Below are positions 17,059-25,861 of a stretch of DNA of 64,000 nucleotides, piece after piece. The position numbers and the translations under genes are program-made. Source of the stretch: Qipengyuania aurantiaca. GTDB taxonomy: Bacteria > Pseudomonadota > Alphaproteobacteria > Sphingomonadales > Sphingomonadaceae. Under the pieces are notes generated by a model, which made no database searches, was not told the DNA's origin, and saw only the letters and a list, made by a program, of their open reading frames with translations. Each line of letters starts with the position of its first letter. Positions within the stretch are counted from its first letter, which is position 1. The DNA lies in the NCBI RefSeq assembly GCF_019711375.1, contig NZ_CP081295.1, forward strand, positions 1,963,501-2,027,500, given 5' to 3'.

Positions 17059-17940
17059 ATGATTGCGCTGGACCTCGTCTACAACCCCGTATCCGGCAGC
17101 TTTTCGCCGGCACATCTCGAAAAGCTGGTGTCTGCGCTCGAAGCGGAAGGGTTTGCGGTCTCGCCGATGCCGACCACCGCCGAGGGTGCGCAGCTTTCCG
17201 GTAAAGCGGATCTCATTTGCGTCCACGGGGGCGACGGGACGTTGCGCGACGTTGTCCGCACGCTTGGCGAGGATGCGGGTGCCGTTCCCCTTTGCGTCGC
17301 CCCTTCGGGTACGATCAACCTCGTCGCGCGCGAACTCGACTATTCGCGCAAGCCGGCCCGCTTCGCCCGCGCCCTGCGACAGGCCTGGGATCGCGGCGCC
17401 AAGAGCTGGGTCGAGGCCCCGCTCTACCGGCTCGGCGATATGCCGATCGTTTCCTGTCTTTCCATCGGGCCGGACAGCCACGCCGTGGCGCGTGTTTCGG
17501 CAAAGCTCAAGAAACGGATCGGGCGCTACGCCTATGTCGTGGCGATGATGCAGCAGATGCGCGAATGGCCGCGCGCGCCAATGCAGGTGAGAGGGATCAC
17601 GACATCGGGCGAGGATTTCGCGTGCGAGGCGGAGGCCGTCATCGTCTCCAACGCGGCGCTTTACGCCGGGCCTTTCCGGCTCAGCCCCGAGGCCGCGCTG
17701 CACGCCGATAGCGTCGAACTCATCACCGTGGGCGAGGGCACGCGGCTGAGGATCATGGCGCTGAGCTTCGCCGCCATGCTTGGGCTGCCGGTCGAGCGGT
17801 TCGCCAAGGCGACGGTGCGCAGCTGCAAGCGCGTCGAGTTCGACCGCTGTGTCACCCCCGTCCAGGTCGACGGCGATCATATGCCCGACTGCGCCTACGC
17901 CATCGCGCCGAGCGGATTGAGCCTACGCTACGTCGTGTGA
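17059..17940 (+). CDS. Diacylglycerol/lipid kinase-like protein
   Basis: DAGK-catalytic family protein (LCB5/YegS-like), 293 residues, starting at ATG 17059 (MIALDLVYNPVSG). The nucleotide site is shown by the N-terminal YNPVSG and the signature HGGDGTLRDV (near 54-63), followed by a GTINLVAREL helix start; the second, beta-rich domain contains the SNAALYAGPF segment and ends SGLSLRYVV. Members phosphorylate diacylglycerol, sphingoid bases or related lipids. In a sphingolipid-making sphingomonad either is possible; the sequence does not decide. A secreted unknown protein begins 13 bp downstream and is likely co-transcribed. Confidence 0.85.
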   Translation: MIALDLVYNPVSGSFSPAHLEKLVSALEAEGFAVSPMPTTAEGAQLSGKADLICVHGGDGTLRDVVRTLGEDAGAVPLCVAPSGTINLVARELDYSRKPARFARALRQAWDRGAKSWVEAPLYRLGDMPIVSCLSIGPDSHAVARVSAKLKKRIGRYAYVVAMMQQMREWPRAPMQVRGITTSGEDFACEAEAVIVSNAALYAGPFRLSPEAALHADSVELITVGEGTRLRIMALSFAAMLGLPVERFAKATVRSCKRVEFDRCVTPVQVDGDHMPDCAYAIAPSGLSLRYVV

Positions 17941-17953
17941 TAGGCTGCGCTCC

Positions 17954-18964
17954 ATGAGGGGGCGCGCATTCATCGCAGGACTTGTTGCCGCAGGTTTGCT
18001 CAGTGTTTCTGCGGAGGCACGGGCGTGTGTCTGGAATTTGCCCATGGAGGTGCGGCTTGAATACCCGGCGCCCGATGGCATGACCGACCCGGCCGATATC
18101 GCTGAGTGGGAAGCGCAACGCGAAGCCTTCGCCGAGGCCTATGACAAGGTCCGGCTGGAACAGCAGATGCGCGAACGGCGTGCCGCTTTGGCCCGTTACG
18201 CCGCCGACGCCGCCGAACTCGATGCGGAACGTCTTGCACGCGACCTTGCGGAAAACCTGACGCCGCCGCTCGTGGCTGCCTTCGCCAGCCGCGATTCCTG
18301 TGGCGGGATCCATGGCCCTCCGGTGCTCGATCCACAGGGCTACAGTTGCATCGCGGGGTTCGAGGCGATGGCTCTTGAAAGGGGTGTGTTCGAAGATTCG
18401 AAGGACGCGAAATTCATTCCGCGGCGGCTGGTGCGCGGTCTTACGCGCAGGAAAGCGAGCGATGAGGTCGGAGGATGCCTCGGCGAGGCGCGGGCGGCGG
18501 TTGCCGTCGGCCTCCTACGGCGTTTCTCCTGGGAAGAACTTGCTCACGCGATGACGATCATTCGCGCAAACGCCTACGACCGAGTGCCCGATGACAATTT
18601 GCCGCCGCACTACAGGATCAGCGGCACGGGCGATCATCGCCTGCTGGCTTTTGTGGAGGGCCGGGAAGGCCCCCTTCGCTTCAACGACAGCGCGCTCCCG
18701 AATGACATTTATCTGGGCGATAAGGTGCGATACGCGCTGTTGAACGAGCAGCGAAGCACCATGAAGGCCTTCTTTGCGGAGGATGCGGTCGGCCGCGCCA
18801 TGCTTCTCGAAGTCGAGCGGGTCGTCGCCGATGGCACAGCCGCCTGCCCCGTCGCCATGGCGGAGCAGGAGGCCTTCTGGAACGAGGTGCGCGACCTCAC
18901 CCTGAAGAACAAGGCAGAACGCTTCGAACGCCGCAGGGCGAGGGCGGGTAGCCCTACTTCTTAA
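17954..18964 (+). CDS. Secreted protein of unknown function
   Basis: 336-residue protein I do not recognise. It has a clear signal peptide (MRGRAFIAGLVAAGLLSVSA) cut near ARA, leaving a mature N-terminus CVWNLP. The mature part is a mostly helical, charged domain with a coiled-coil-like stretch (about 50-95) and six cysteines that could pair in the periplasm. It follows the lipid-kinase-like gene by 13 bp. The C-terminal residues SPTS come from a 13-bp sequence that is repeated 2 bp later and there encodes the end of purC on the other strand, so the gene end was probably reshaped by a small duplication. Confidence 0.65.
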   Translation: MRGRAFIAGLVAAGLLSVSAEARACVWNLPMEVRLEYPAPDGMTDPADIAEWEAQREAFAEAYDKVRLEQQMRERRAALARYAADAAELDAERLARDLAENLTPPLVAAFASRDSCGGIHGPPVLDPQGYSCIAGFEAMALERGVFEDSKDAKFIPRRLVRGLTRRKASDEVGGCLGEARAAVAVGLLRRFSWEELAHAMTIIRANAYDRVPDDNLPPHYRISGTGDHRLLAFVEGREGPLRFNDSALPNDIYLGDKVRYALLNEQRSTMKAFFAEDAVGRAMLLEVERVVADGTAACPVAMAEQEAFWNEVRDLTLKNKAERFERRRARAGSPTS

Positions 18965-18977
18965 AGCCCTACTTCTT
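18950..18977. repeat. 13-bp direct repeat spanning two convergent gene ends
   Basis: AGCCCTACTTCTT occurs at 18950-18962 and again at 18965-18977, a 15-bp period. The first copy ends the secreted unknown gene (+); the second contains the complement of the last purC codons (-). It looks like a slippage-type tandem duplication. Confidence 0.8.
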
Positions 18978-19775
18978 GGGCGGTGTGATCTTGTTGCGCA
19001 GGCGGCTGCGGTGCGCGCCCATGTCGAGCACTTCGCCGGGGCCGTTGTCTTCGTTCTGCAGCAGGCCGAGACGGCGCGCGACTTCCTGATAGGCTTCGCT
19101 CTCGCCGCCCATGTCGCGGCGGAAACGGTCCTTGTCGAGCTTCTCGCCGGTGTTGATGTCCCACAGGCGGCAGCCGTCGGGGCTGATCTCGTCGGCAAGG
19201 ATGGTGCGGCTGTAATCGCCGTCCCAGATGCGGCCGAATTCCAGCTTGAAGTCGACGAGGCGGATGTCGATCGCTGCAAACATGCCGCACAGGAAATCGT
19301 TGATGCGGATGGCCATGGAGGACATGTCCTGCATCTCCTCGTGGCTGCACCAGTTGAAGCAGGCGATTTCTTCTTCCGAGACCTTGGGGTCGCCCAGCGC
19401 ATCGTCCTTGAGGCAGTATTCGATCAGCGTGTGCGGCAGCAGCTCGCCTTCTTCGATGCCGAGGCGCTTGGAGAGCGAACCGGCGGCGACATTGCGCACG
19501 ACCACTTCGAGGGGAATGATCTCGACCTGGCGGACCAACTGCTCACGCATGTTGAGGCGGCGGATGAAATGCGTCGGGATGCCGATGTGCGAAAGGCGGG
19601 TGAACACATACTCGCTGATGCGGTTGTTGATCACGCCCTTGCCGTTGATCGTGCCCTTCTTCTCGGCGTTGAAGGCGGTGGCGTCATCCTTGAAATACTG
19701 GATGATCGTGCCCGGTTCGGGGCCTTCGTAGAGGATCTTGGCCTTGCCTTCGTAGATCTGGCGGCGACGTGCCAT
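18969..19775 (-). CDS. purC: SAICAR synthase
   Basis: Phosphoribosylaminoimidazole-succinocarboxamide synthase, which joins aspartate to CAIR using ATP in purine synthesis. The 268 residues start [18 protein letters not shown], the family's first strand and loop. Other signatures are the ATP/CAIR segments [16 protein letters not shown] (near 93-108) and LVDFKLEFG (near 180), then the [13 protein letters not shown] motif (near 198). In many alphaproteobacteria purC leads directly into purS and purQ; here those lie 7.6 kb downstream, separated by four unrelated genes. The C-terminal PPKK lies in a 13-bp repeat shared with the convergent gene. Confidence 0.97.
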   Translation of the reverse strand: MARRRQIYEGKAKILYEGPEPGTIIQYFKDDATAFNAEKKGTINGKGVINNRISEYVFTRLSHIGIPTHFIRRLNMREQLVRQVEIIPLEVVVRNVAAGSLSKRLGIEEGELLPHTLIEYCLKDDALGDPKVSEEEIACFNWCSHEEMQDMSSMAIRINDFLCGMFAAIDIRLVDFKLEFGRIWDGDYSRTILADEISPDGCRLWDINTGEKLDKDRFRRDMGGESEAYQEVARRLGLLQNEDNGPGEVLDMGAHRSRLRNKITPPKK

Positions 19776-19997
19776 GGGTGCATTCCTTCGCGCGAAAATA
19801 ACTGCGCCCCGGGGAGTGGAATCGCAAAGAGATCCGCACGGTCCGGGGCGTTCGGCTGGCGCTTACCGGAAGGTGATGGCGAAAGCAATTGTCGCGCCTC
19901 TCCCTGCCCCCTGCGCCGTGTAGGATCGAAAGTCCTTTCCTACTGCAAAAGCCGTTCAATAGTTCGCCCGCTCCTGTTGAAACGAAGGAGCATCTTA

Positions 19998-21677
19998 ATG
20001 ACGACAGTGGCAACGCGCGCAGGCGCAATCGGGCAGGATTTCACCGGGTCCGAGATCATCGAAACGGCTGGCTTTTCGGCCAAGGGCGATGGCGGGGAAG
20101 GGCGCTATTACCTGATCGACCCCGCAACCTACACCGGAACGCCTGCCGATGCCGGGCCGGGCACGATCGAATGCGCCAACGGCTGGTACCGCCTGATGGG
20201 CGCAACGCTCTACATCGAGCAATTCGGGGCAAGCGGCTTGGGCGCCGATGCGGCGACGATTGACGGCAGCGCAGGCTTTGACAGCGCCCCCGCCATCAAC
20301 GCCGCCATCGCCTTTGCGAATGCCAGTGGCGCGAGCCGTGTGTCGGCTAGGACGAAGGGCCAGTTCGGCGTGGGCGCGCAGATCGTGATCGACAGCGACC
20401 GGCTTACTTTCGGTAACGGCCTGTCGCCCTTCAGCATGGCTCTTGTGGCGCTGACGACCAACAGCTTCATGGCGGATGAAGGCATCATCGAGTTGGTCAA
20501 GAACCGCACCTCCATCGACGGGGTATGGCTGCGCATCCCCACCGGGGTCTACGATCCGGTCACCGACACCGGCACGCGGGTCTCCGGCCTGCGCACGCGC
20601 AACGCGACCGAGAAGATCTTCCACAACCGCATCTGGAATGCCGAAGTGGTGGGCGGCTACAAGTCCTTCCATATCGAAGGCTTCGAGGGCGATCTGCGCA
20701 AGACGCGCGCCTTCGGCCCCTACGCCTATGGCTATCACGTCACGGGGGCGGACACCGAGTTTTCGCCCAGCTGCACCGCGAGCGAGGGCGATGTCGGCTT
20801 CTACACCAGCGCCGGTGTCGAAGGAGCGATGCATTGCGTGCGCAACCGCATCAACTTTCATTTCGAGGGCGGCCTGCCCAACCGCATGTACTGTTTCGAC
20901 GATACCGCGCTCGAAACCGGCATCTGGTGCGACAATATGCGTGGCGGCCACTTGCTGACATTTCATACGAAGACCGGCCAGAATGCCAGGGCCGTCGGAC
21001 CCGTCCACTTTCTCAGGATGGAGCGTTGCCGGGCCAACACGATCGAGAACGTCGGCGTTTATCGCGCGTCGGACGAAGCGACGCTGGCGGTATCGGCCCC
21101 GACCTATTTCCTCGACATTCCCGCCGAATGGCAGGGCGATCCGTGGACGACCATCCGCAACCGTTTCCTCGGCTACCGGCTCGACGAGGTGGACATGGCG
21201 CGCGATGCGGACATGCTGCGCCGGGTGGCGCGCAACACCTTCCTGGGCTGCGAGGGCAAGCACGTGGCGCGGCTGGCGGGCGACAACCACCAGTTGACCG
21301 GCGCGGGCGAAAGCCTGATCGCGGGCGGCACGGCGCGCTTCGAACGCTTCCTCACGCGGCGTCCCGGCGGCGAGGGGAGCCATGTACTGCGGGTGCTCGG
21401 CCGCGCAATCGTGTCGGTCGGGCCGGAAGAAGACGCGCTGTTCGACCTTTCGCTGCGCGTCCCGATTTTGGAGGGCGATGCGACCGAGTTCACCGGCACG
21501 GCGACGGTGCGCGAACGTGAACGCAGCGGGCCCGAGGAGATCGCGATTTCGGTCAGCGACGTGGTCTACGATGCCGAGGACAATCGCATCGCTTTCGACC
21601 TTACCGGGCCCGCCATGTTCCCGACCAAATGCGAGGTCGTTCTGACCGACGTGCTGTGCGACAACGGCGGCTTCTGA
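19998..21677 (+). CDS. Tail-spike/pectate-lyase-like beta-helix protein, orphan
   Basis: 559-residue protein starting at ATG 19998 behind a strong AAGGAG site. The first 110 residues look like the head of phage tail spikes and polysaccharide-lyase-like proteins: a GDGGEGRYYLID segment, a GWYRLMG segment, then a YIEQFGASGLGAD stretch leading into APAINAAIAFAN, the form of the 'FGA..DG..DDT.AI..A' pectate-lyase-3 motif with the acidic pair changed. The rest is Gly/Asn-rich with regular short strands, as in a right-handed beta-helix. There is no signal peptide. No phage or capsule genes adjoin it, so it may be a prophage remnant or a domesticated glycan-binding protein. Function unknown. Confidence 0.6.
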   Translation: MTTVATRAGAIGQDFTGSEIIETAGFSAKGDGGEGRYYLIDPATYTGTPADAGPGTIECANGWYRLMGATLYIEQFGASGLGADAATIDGSAGFDSAPAINAAIAFANASGASRVSARTKGQFGVGAQIVIDSDRLTFGNGLSPFSMALVALTTNSFMADEGIIELVKNRTSIDGVWLRIPTGVYDPVTDTGTRVSGLRTRNATEKIFHNRIWNAEVVGGYKSFHIEGFEGDLRKTRAFGPYAYGYHVTGADTEFSPSCTASEGDVGFYTSAGVEGAMHCVRNRINFHFEGGLPNRMYCFDDTALETGIWCDNMRGGHLLTFHTKTGQNARAVGPVHFLRMERCRANTIENVGVYRASDEATLAVSAPTYFLDIPAEWQGDPWTTIRNRFLGYRLDEVDMARDADMLRRVARNTFLGCEGKHVARLAGDNHQLTGAGESLIAGGTARFERFLTRRPGGEGSHVLRVLGRAIVSVGPEEDALFDLSLRVPILEGDATEFTGTATVRERERSGPEEIAISVSDVVYDAEDNRIAFDLTGPAMFPTKCEVVLTDVLCDNGGF

Positions 21678-21688
21678 TGCAAATGCGG

Positions 21689-21714
21689 GCGGGAGGGGCT
21701 GCGGCCTCTCCCGC
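21689..21714. terminator. Terminator-like hairpin between convergent genes
   Basis: An 11-bp stem with one G-U pair (21689-21699 with 21704-21714) and a TGCG loop fills the 37-bp gap between the tail-spike-like gene and the antiporter gene. There is no T run on either side, so its strength is uncertain. Confidence 0.55.
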
Positions 21715-23019
21715 TCAGTGCACGGTTTCGGCGCTTTCCTCGACCGCAGGTGCGTGGTCGCGCTTCAGCTTGTCAATCAGGCGGCCAAGCGTGGCGCGCT
21801 GGACGAGGACGCTGAAGAGCACGGCGGCAAAGGTCGCGGCGAGGATGTAGTCGCGCGTTTCCCCGGCGGGCAGCGAGAGCGCCAGCGCGATGGAGATGCC
21901 GCCGCGAAGGCCGCCCCACCACAGCACGCGGCCCGCGCCCGTGTCTTGCAGGCGCGCGGCCGGAATTGTCTTGGTCGAGACGAAAATGCCAACCGCGCGC
22001 GCCACGAGCGAGAGCGGGATGGCGAGCAGGCCGAACAGCAGCACATCGCCGCCCACGGTCAGCACGATCATCTCGAGGCCGATAAGCAGGAACAGGACCG
22101 AGTTCAGGAGCTCGTCCAGCAATTCCCAGAATTTCAGCAGGTAATCCCGCGTCACATCGCTCATCGCGTAGGTTACGCCGTGATTGCCGATCAGGAGACC
22201 GGCCACTGCCATCGCCAGCGGGCCGGAAATATGCAGCTGGCTGCATAGCGCATAGCCGCCCATGACGACCGCCAGCGTAATCAGCACCTCCAGCGTGTAT
22301 TCGTCCATCCCGGCGAGCGCGCGATAGCCCAAGTACCCGGCGACAAGGCCGACGAGGATGCCGCCACCCGCCTCGATGGCGAACAGCTCCGCGCCTTCAA
22401 GGAAGGAGAATTCGCTCCCGCTCACCGCTGCGCCCAGCAGGATGATGAAGACGACGATGCCAACGCCGTCGTTGAACAGGCTTTCTCCCGCCACCGCACT
22501 TTGCAGGGACTTGGGCACGTTCTCTTCCTTGAGCACGCCGAGGACGGACACCGGGTCGGTCGGAGCGATCAGCGCGCCGAAGACGAAATACCAGATCGGT
22601 GCGAAGCTAAGGCCGATCAGCGAACCCACACCCCACATGGCAAGGCCAACCAGGACGGTCGAAATCATCACCCCGACCGTCGACAGCAGCAGGACCGGAA
22701 GCCACGCCACCTTCAGCCGGTCGAGATCGACATGGAGCGCGCCAGCAAACAGCAGGAAGCTCAGCATCCCCTGCAGCAGCGTCTCGGTGAAGTTCATCTG
22801 CTCCAGCGTGTCGGCGACCCAATTGTCGAGCGTAATGCCCGGAATGATCGCATCGACCGCCATCAGGCCGATCGCCGCCACCGCGCCCATCACGGTCAGC
22901 CCGATGACATGGGGCAGCTTGACGAAGTGATGGTTGAACCAGCCCAAAAGGGCGGAGGCCACCACGAGCAGGGCAGCGATGTCGAAGGCGGAGAGCGCGC
23001 TGGCGGTTTCTTCGTGCAT
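21715..23019 (-). CDS. Cation:proton antiporter (CPA1, NhaP-like)
   Basis: Inner-membrane sodium (or potassium)/proton exchanger, 434 residues with about twelve hydrophobic helices. I start at ATG 23019 (MHEETASALSAFD); a TTG 30 bases upstream is open but adds nothing recognisable. CPA1 features include the APTDPVSVLGVLKE segment with the conserved Asp (near 155) and AGESLFNDGVGIVVF with the Asn-Asp pair (near 180), plus WGGLRGGISIALALSLP (near 370). It should act in pH and salt homeostasis, which fits a marine or coastal habitat. It is divergent from the HPr-kinase-like gene over a 77-bp gap. Confidence 0.9.
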   Translation of the reverse strand: MHEETASALSAFDIAALLVVASALLGWFNHHFVKLPHVIGLTVMGAVAAIGLMAVDAIIPGITLDNWVADTLEQMNFTETLLQGMLSFLLFAGALHVDLDRLKVAWLPVLLLSTVGVMISTVLVGLAMWGVGSLIGLSFAPIWYFVFGALIAPTDPVSVLGVLKEENVPKSLQSAVAGESLFNDGVGIVVFIILLGAAVSGSEFSFLEGAELFAIEAGGGILVGLVAGYLGYRALAGMDEYTLEVLITLAVVMGGYALCSQLHISGPLAMAVAGLLIGNHGVTYAMSDVTRDYLLKFWELLDELLNSVLFLLIGLEMIVLTVGGDVLLFGLLAIPLSLVARAVGIFVSTKTIPAARLQDTGAGRVLWWGGLRGGISIALALSLPAGETRDYILAATFAAVLFSVLVQRATLGRLIDKLKRDHAPAVEESAETVH

Positions 23020-23096
23020 AATGAGCGCGATAGCGTGGAGACGCGCCAAGGCAAAGCTTGCCTGTGGATGGCGGCTTGGGCAGCAATGGCAGGGTC

Positions 23097-23993
23097 ATGC
23101 AAGGATCGTTCAACTATCGCCATTCGGGCTTGCAGGTGGCCTCGCAGATCGAACTGCCGGAATGGGCGGCGTTTGCGAGCGCTGGAGGCAGTCCAGATGT
23201 GCGCATTGTGCTGTCCGACGAGCCGTGCCCCGATTGTCCTAGCGACGGCAGCGTCGCCGTGGGAGAGAGCTTGCGTTTCGCCATCGAGGGGATCGGCGGC
23301 TGGCAAGTCGAGGGCGGCCACACGATCCGGCTTCACCCGGGGCTGACGGCGGATTTGCCCGAGCTGCGGCTCTTTACGTTGGGCAGCGCCTGGGGCGCGC
23401 TCGGCTACCAGCGCGGGCACGCAATGTGGCACGGCAGCGCGGTAGAGGTGAGCGGACGGACCGTCCTGTTGTGCGGCGATGCGGGCGCCGGAAAGAGCAC
23501 CATGGCCGCAGCTCTCTGTGCGCGCGGGGCGCGGCTGGTGGCGGACGACCTCAGCCGCATCGAACCGGGGGAAGAGAAAGCACGGATTTATCCTTCCTCG
23601 GCGCGAATCAAGCTTTGGCGCGAGGCTATCGAGCGGTTCGGCTGGCAGGAGGCGGTGCTGCAACGCGACTATTTCCGCGACGACAAGTTCCATTGCGCCG
23701 CGCCAAGGCACCGGGCGGGGGAGGGGGCGCAGGATCTTCATGCCATCGTCTCGCTCGAAGAATCGGACAGCCTCGATCTCACACGACTGAACGGCGCGGA
23801 AGCGCTTGAGACCGCAATGCGCGAGACGATGTATCGGCCCGAAATGCTCGATGCGCTGGGCGCGTGGGGGCAGCAGGGCGGTCTGGCGGCGCAGATCGTT
23901 GCGCAATGCCCCGTCTATCGCCTCAGCAGGCCGAAAGACTTCGCCGCGCTGGACGAGGTCTGCGCGCTTATCGAATCGCTGGGAGATAAGTGA
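23097..23993 (+). CDS. HPr-kinase-like (PEPCK-fold) P-loop protein
   Basis: 298 residues from ATG 23097 (MQGSFNYRHSGL); GTG and TTG starts further up the frame (23064, 23058) are possible but not supported by a better ribosome site. After a 115-residue N-domain comes a Walker A loop GDAGAGKSTMAAAL (near 130) and, 20 residues on, RLVADDLSRIE, whose Asp pair corresponds to the metal-binding pair of HPr kinase. That places it with HprK-related serine kinases rather than true HPr kinase, as it lacks the classical HprK N-domain. No PTS, PqqD-like or peptide-precursor gene is adjacent. The target is unknown; it may share regulation with the divergent antiporter. Confidence 0.65.
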   Translation: MQGSFNYRHSGLQVASQIELPEWAAFASAGGSPDVRIVLSDEPCPDCPSDGSVAVGESLRFAIEGIGGWQVEGGHTIRLHPGLTADLPELRLFTLGSAWGALGYQRGHAMWHGSAVEVSGRTVLLCGDAGAGKSTMAAALCARGARLVADDLSRIEPGEEKARIYPSSARIKLWREAIERFGWQEAVLQRDYFRDDKFHCAAPRHRAGEGAQDLHAIVSLEESDSLDLTRLNGAEALETAMRETMYRPEMLDALGAWGQQGGLAAQIVAQCPVYRLSRPKDFAALDEVCALIESLGDK

Positions 23994-24003
23994 TCGGGAG
24001 AAG

Positions 24004-24079
24004 TGGTGCCCGGGGACGGATTCGAACCGCCGACACTGCGATTTTCAGTCGCATGCTCTACCAACTGAGCTACCCGGGC
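24004..24079 (-). tRNA. tRNA-Phe (GAA)
   Basis: A complete 76-base tRNA on the minus strand: acceptor stem GCCCGGG pairing with CCCGGGC, D arm with AGCTCAGTTGGTAGAGC, anticodon loop CTGAAAA giving GAA, T arm with GTTCGAATC, and an encoded 3' CCA. It lies 88 bp after yacG and is likely at the end of the infA-maf-RNase-yacG transcript. Confidence 0.97.
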
Positions 24080-24167
24080 TTACCGTCGCTGCGGCCTCTC
24101 GTGGGGCTCGCCAGCGGTTGGAGTGCGCGCCTATGGCGAAGCCGCGCGCGCTTGGCAAGGGCCTAAT

Positions 24168-24347
24168 TCAATCGTCCTGTGGCTTGACCACTTCGGCGGC
24201 GATTTCTTCGGGCAGGGCAGGCCGGCCCGGCACGGCGTAGCCATCGCCGAACCATTGCGCGAGATCGCGGTCGCGGCAGCGGTCGGAACAGAAGGGAGCG
24301 TGCTTTTCGGTGCGCGGCTTCTTGCAGATCGGGCAGGGCTTACTCAT
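24168..24347 (-). CDS. yacG: DNA gyrase inhibitor YacG
   Basis: 59-residue zinc-ribbon protein that binds DNA gyrase in other bacteria and inhibits it. The reading frame starts [11 protein letters not shown] at ATG 24347 and has the four zinc cysteines as CPIC (5 and 8) and FCSDRC (20 and 24), then LAQWFGDGYAVPG, the family signature. It overlaps the end of the RNase gene by 8 bp. It ends 88 bp before tRNA-Phe. The infA-maf-RNase-yacG-tRNA order is characteristic of this bacterial group. Confidence 0.95.
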   Translation of the reverse strand: MSKPCPICKKPRTEKHAPFCSDRCRDRDLAQWFGDGYAVPGRPALPEEIAAEVVKPQDD

Positions 24348-25287
24348 GGCTCACGATCTGGGCAGTGGCGGCTTCGATGGCAAGGGCGGGATCGGTCTCT
24401 ATCTGCAAGGGGCGGCCCGTCCGGCGCTGGACCTCCGTGATCCAGTCGGGTTTGAGCTTCGCCTTGAGCGCGGGATGCACCGTAAGCAGGGTCACCCCGG
24501 CCCCTTCGACCATCTCTGCCCGCCGCAGCGCCATGCGCACTGCCATACCGGTGCGCGAGGTAGCGAACCGGTGGAGCAGCGAGGGGGCTTCCAGCCGCGC
24601 GACGATCTGGACGAAGCCGAAGCCGTTCATCGCGGTGCGCTCGTGCGGCCAGCCCGCCAGCGCCTCTTCCAGCGCCGTGTCCACGACCTTGCGGTCGGCC
24701 TTGGTTTCGAGGGTCGGGAAGTCGACCCCGATGGAACCGCCCAGATCGAACTGCCGCAAGGCTTCAGCCAGCGGCCCGACAGCGGCGAGTGCCAGCGTGC
24801 GCGGGTCGAGAGCGCCGTCGATATCGACAAGGGTCATGGCCGGAGTGACCGCAAAGAGCAGCGAACCGCCGTCGAAGGCGATCTCGCCCGAACTGGCAGC
24901 GTGCCAGACTTCTTCCCATGTCCCGGCAGGAAAACGGCGGACGCGCTTCCCGCTTTCGAAAACGTCTTCACCCGTCGTCACGGCCGCGGCGGGCCGCGCG
25001 GCAGGCAGCTTGTAGCGCCCTCGCTCGGTCATGGCGGCGCGGGTGACGACGAAGTCGATTGTGGCGCCCTCGCTTGCATCGCGCGGAAGCTTGTCGACCA
25101 GCACCTCGCGGCCTTCCGGTGTGGTTGCCGAGCCCCGCGTGCCACGCTTGGCGCTCAGTTTCGCGGCAATCGCTTGTCCCGCGTAAAGCTCGCCCGGCCA
25201 GCGGCATTTCGCGGCCAGCACCGTGTCACCGTCGAGCAGGATCGCGCGGGTCTCGCCCACGCCCTCCTCGACCAGCCATTCAGGCAA
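24340..25287 (-). CDS. Short RNase E/G-family protein
   Basis: 315-residue member of the ribonuclease E/G family, much shorter than RNase G (about 490) or RNase E. It keeps the family N-terminus EEGVGETRA, a degenerate S1-like middle, the DNase-I-like catalytic segment [12 protein letters not shown] (near 150) and [17 protein letters not shown] (near 185), and [11 protein letters not shown] (near 223), so both conserved acidic positions of the active site (Asp near 153 and 190) remain. The CPxC zinc-link and the C-terminal small domain are missing. Start ATG 25287 overlaps the end of maf by 8 bp. It probably processes rRNA or tRNA, such as the neighbouring tRNA-Phe, but activity is not proven. 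Confidence 0.8.
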   Translation of the reverse strand: MPEWLVEEGVGETRAILLDGDTVLAAKCRWPGELYAGQAIAAKLSAKRGTRGSATTPEGREVLVDKLPRDASEGATIDFVVTRAAMTERGRYKLPAARPAAAVTTGEDVFESGKRVRRFPAGTWEEVWHAASSGEIAFDGGSLLFAVTPAMTLVDIDGALDPRTLALAAVGPLAEALRQFDLGGSIGVDFPTLETKADRKVVDTALEEALAGWPHERTAMNGFGFVQIVARLEAPSLLHRFATSRTGMAVRMALRRAEMVEGAGVTLLTVHPALKAKLKPDWITEVQRRTGRPLQIETDPALAIEAATAQIVSHE

Positions 25288-25855
25288 TTGGGAACCCCGC
25301 CGCCTTCAGCAGCGCGCGCGTTTCGTACAGCGGCAGGCCGACGACGCCCGAATGGCTGCCCTGGATGCGTGTGACGAGACCTTCGGCAAGACCCTGGATG
25401 GCGTAGCCGCCCGCTTTCCCGTCCCATTCGCCGCTGGCGATATAGGCGTCGATCTCTTCTGCGCTCAGCCGTTTGAAGAGGACCACGGTTTCGCTCAGCC
25501 GCTCGCGCATTGTGCCGTCGGGCGCGCGCAGGGCAATGGCCGAGAGCACGCGGTGGCGGCGGCCGGACAAAAGTTCAAGACACTGGCGCGCGGTTGCCTC
25601 GTCCTCGGCCTTGGGCAGGATGCGGCGACCGGCGGCCACAACCGTATCACCCGCCAGCACGAAGCCCTCTACGCTGGCGGCCGCATCGGCCTTCTCGCGC
25701 GCCATGCGTTTGGCATAGTCGCGCGGAAGCTCGCCCTTATGGGGCGTTTCGTCGATGTCGGCAGGGGCGATGGCGTCCGGCGTCAAGCCGAGCCGCGCGA
25801 TAAGTTCGCGGCGGCGCGGGCTGGCGGATGCGAGGATGAGAGTGGGCTTGCCCAC
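25280..25855 (-). CDS. maf: Maf-family nucleotide pyrophosphatase
   Basis: House-cleaning nucleoside triphosphate pyrophosphatase that removes non-canonical or methylated nucleotides and is linked to control of septum formation. The 191 residues carry the family marks: [17 protein letters not shown] at the N-terminus, the catalytic [17 protein letters not shown] (near 69-85, with the Asp used in catalysis) and [10 protein letters not shown] (near 145). Specificity (dTTP/UTP type versus m7GTP type) is not certain. It starts 6 bp after infA and overlaps the RNase gene by 8 bp, so the group is one operon. Confidence 0.94.
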   Translation of the reverse strand: MGKPTLILASASPRRRELIARLGLTPDAIAPADIDETPHKGELPRDYAKRMAREKADAAASVEGFVLAGDTVVAAGRRILPKAEDEATARQCLELLSGRRHRVLSAIALRAPDGTMRERLSETVVLFKRLSAEEIDAYIASGEWDGKAGGYAIQGLAEGLVTRIQGSHSGVVGLPLYETRALLKAAGFPIA

Positions 25856-25861
25856 CGGGTC

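Noticed and set aside
19011-19997. Upstream extension of the tail-spike-like frame across antisense purC.
   Set aside because: A strong ribosome site and family-like start are present at 19998; the extension is purC in another frame.
19998-21677. Prophage remnant interpretation.
   Set aside because: Only one tail-spike-like gene, with no integrase, portal, capsid, attachment site or composition change nearby.
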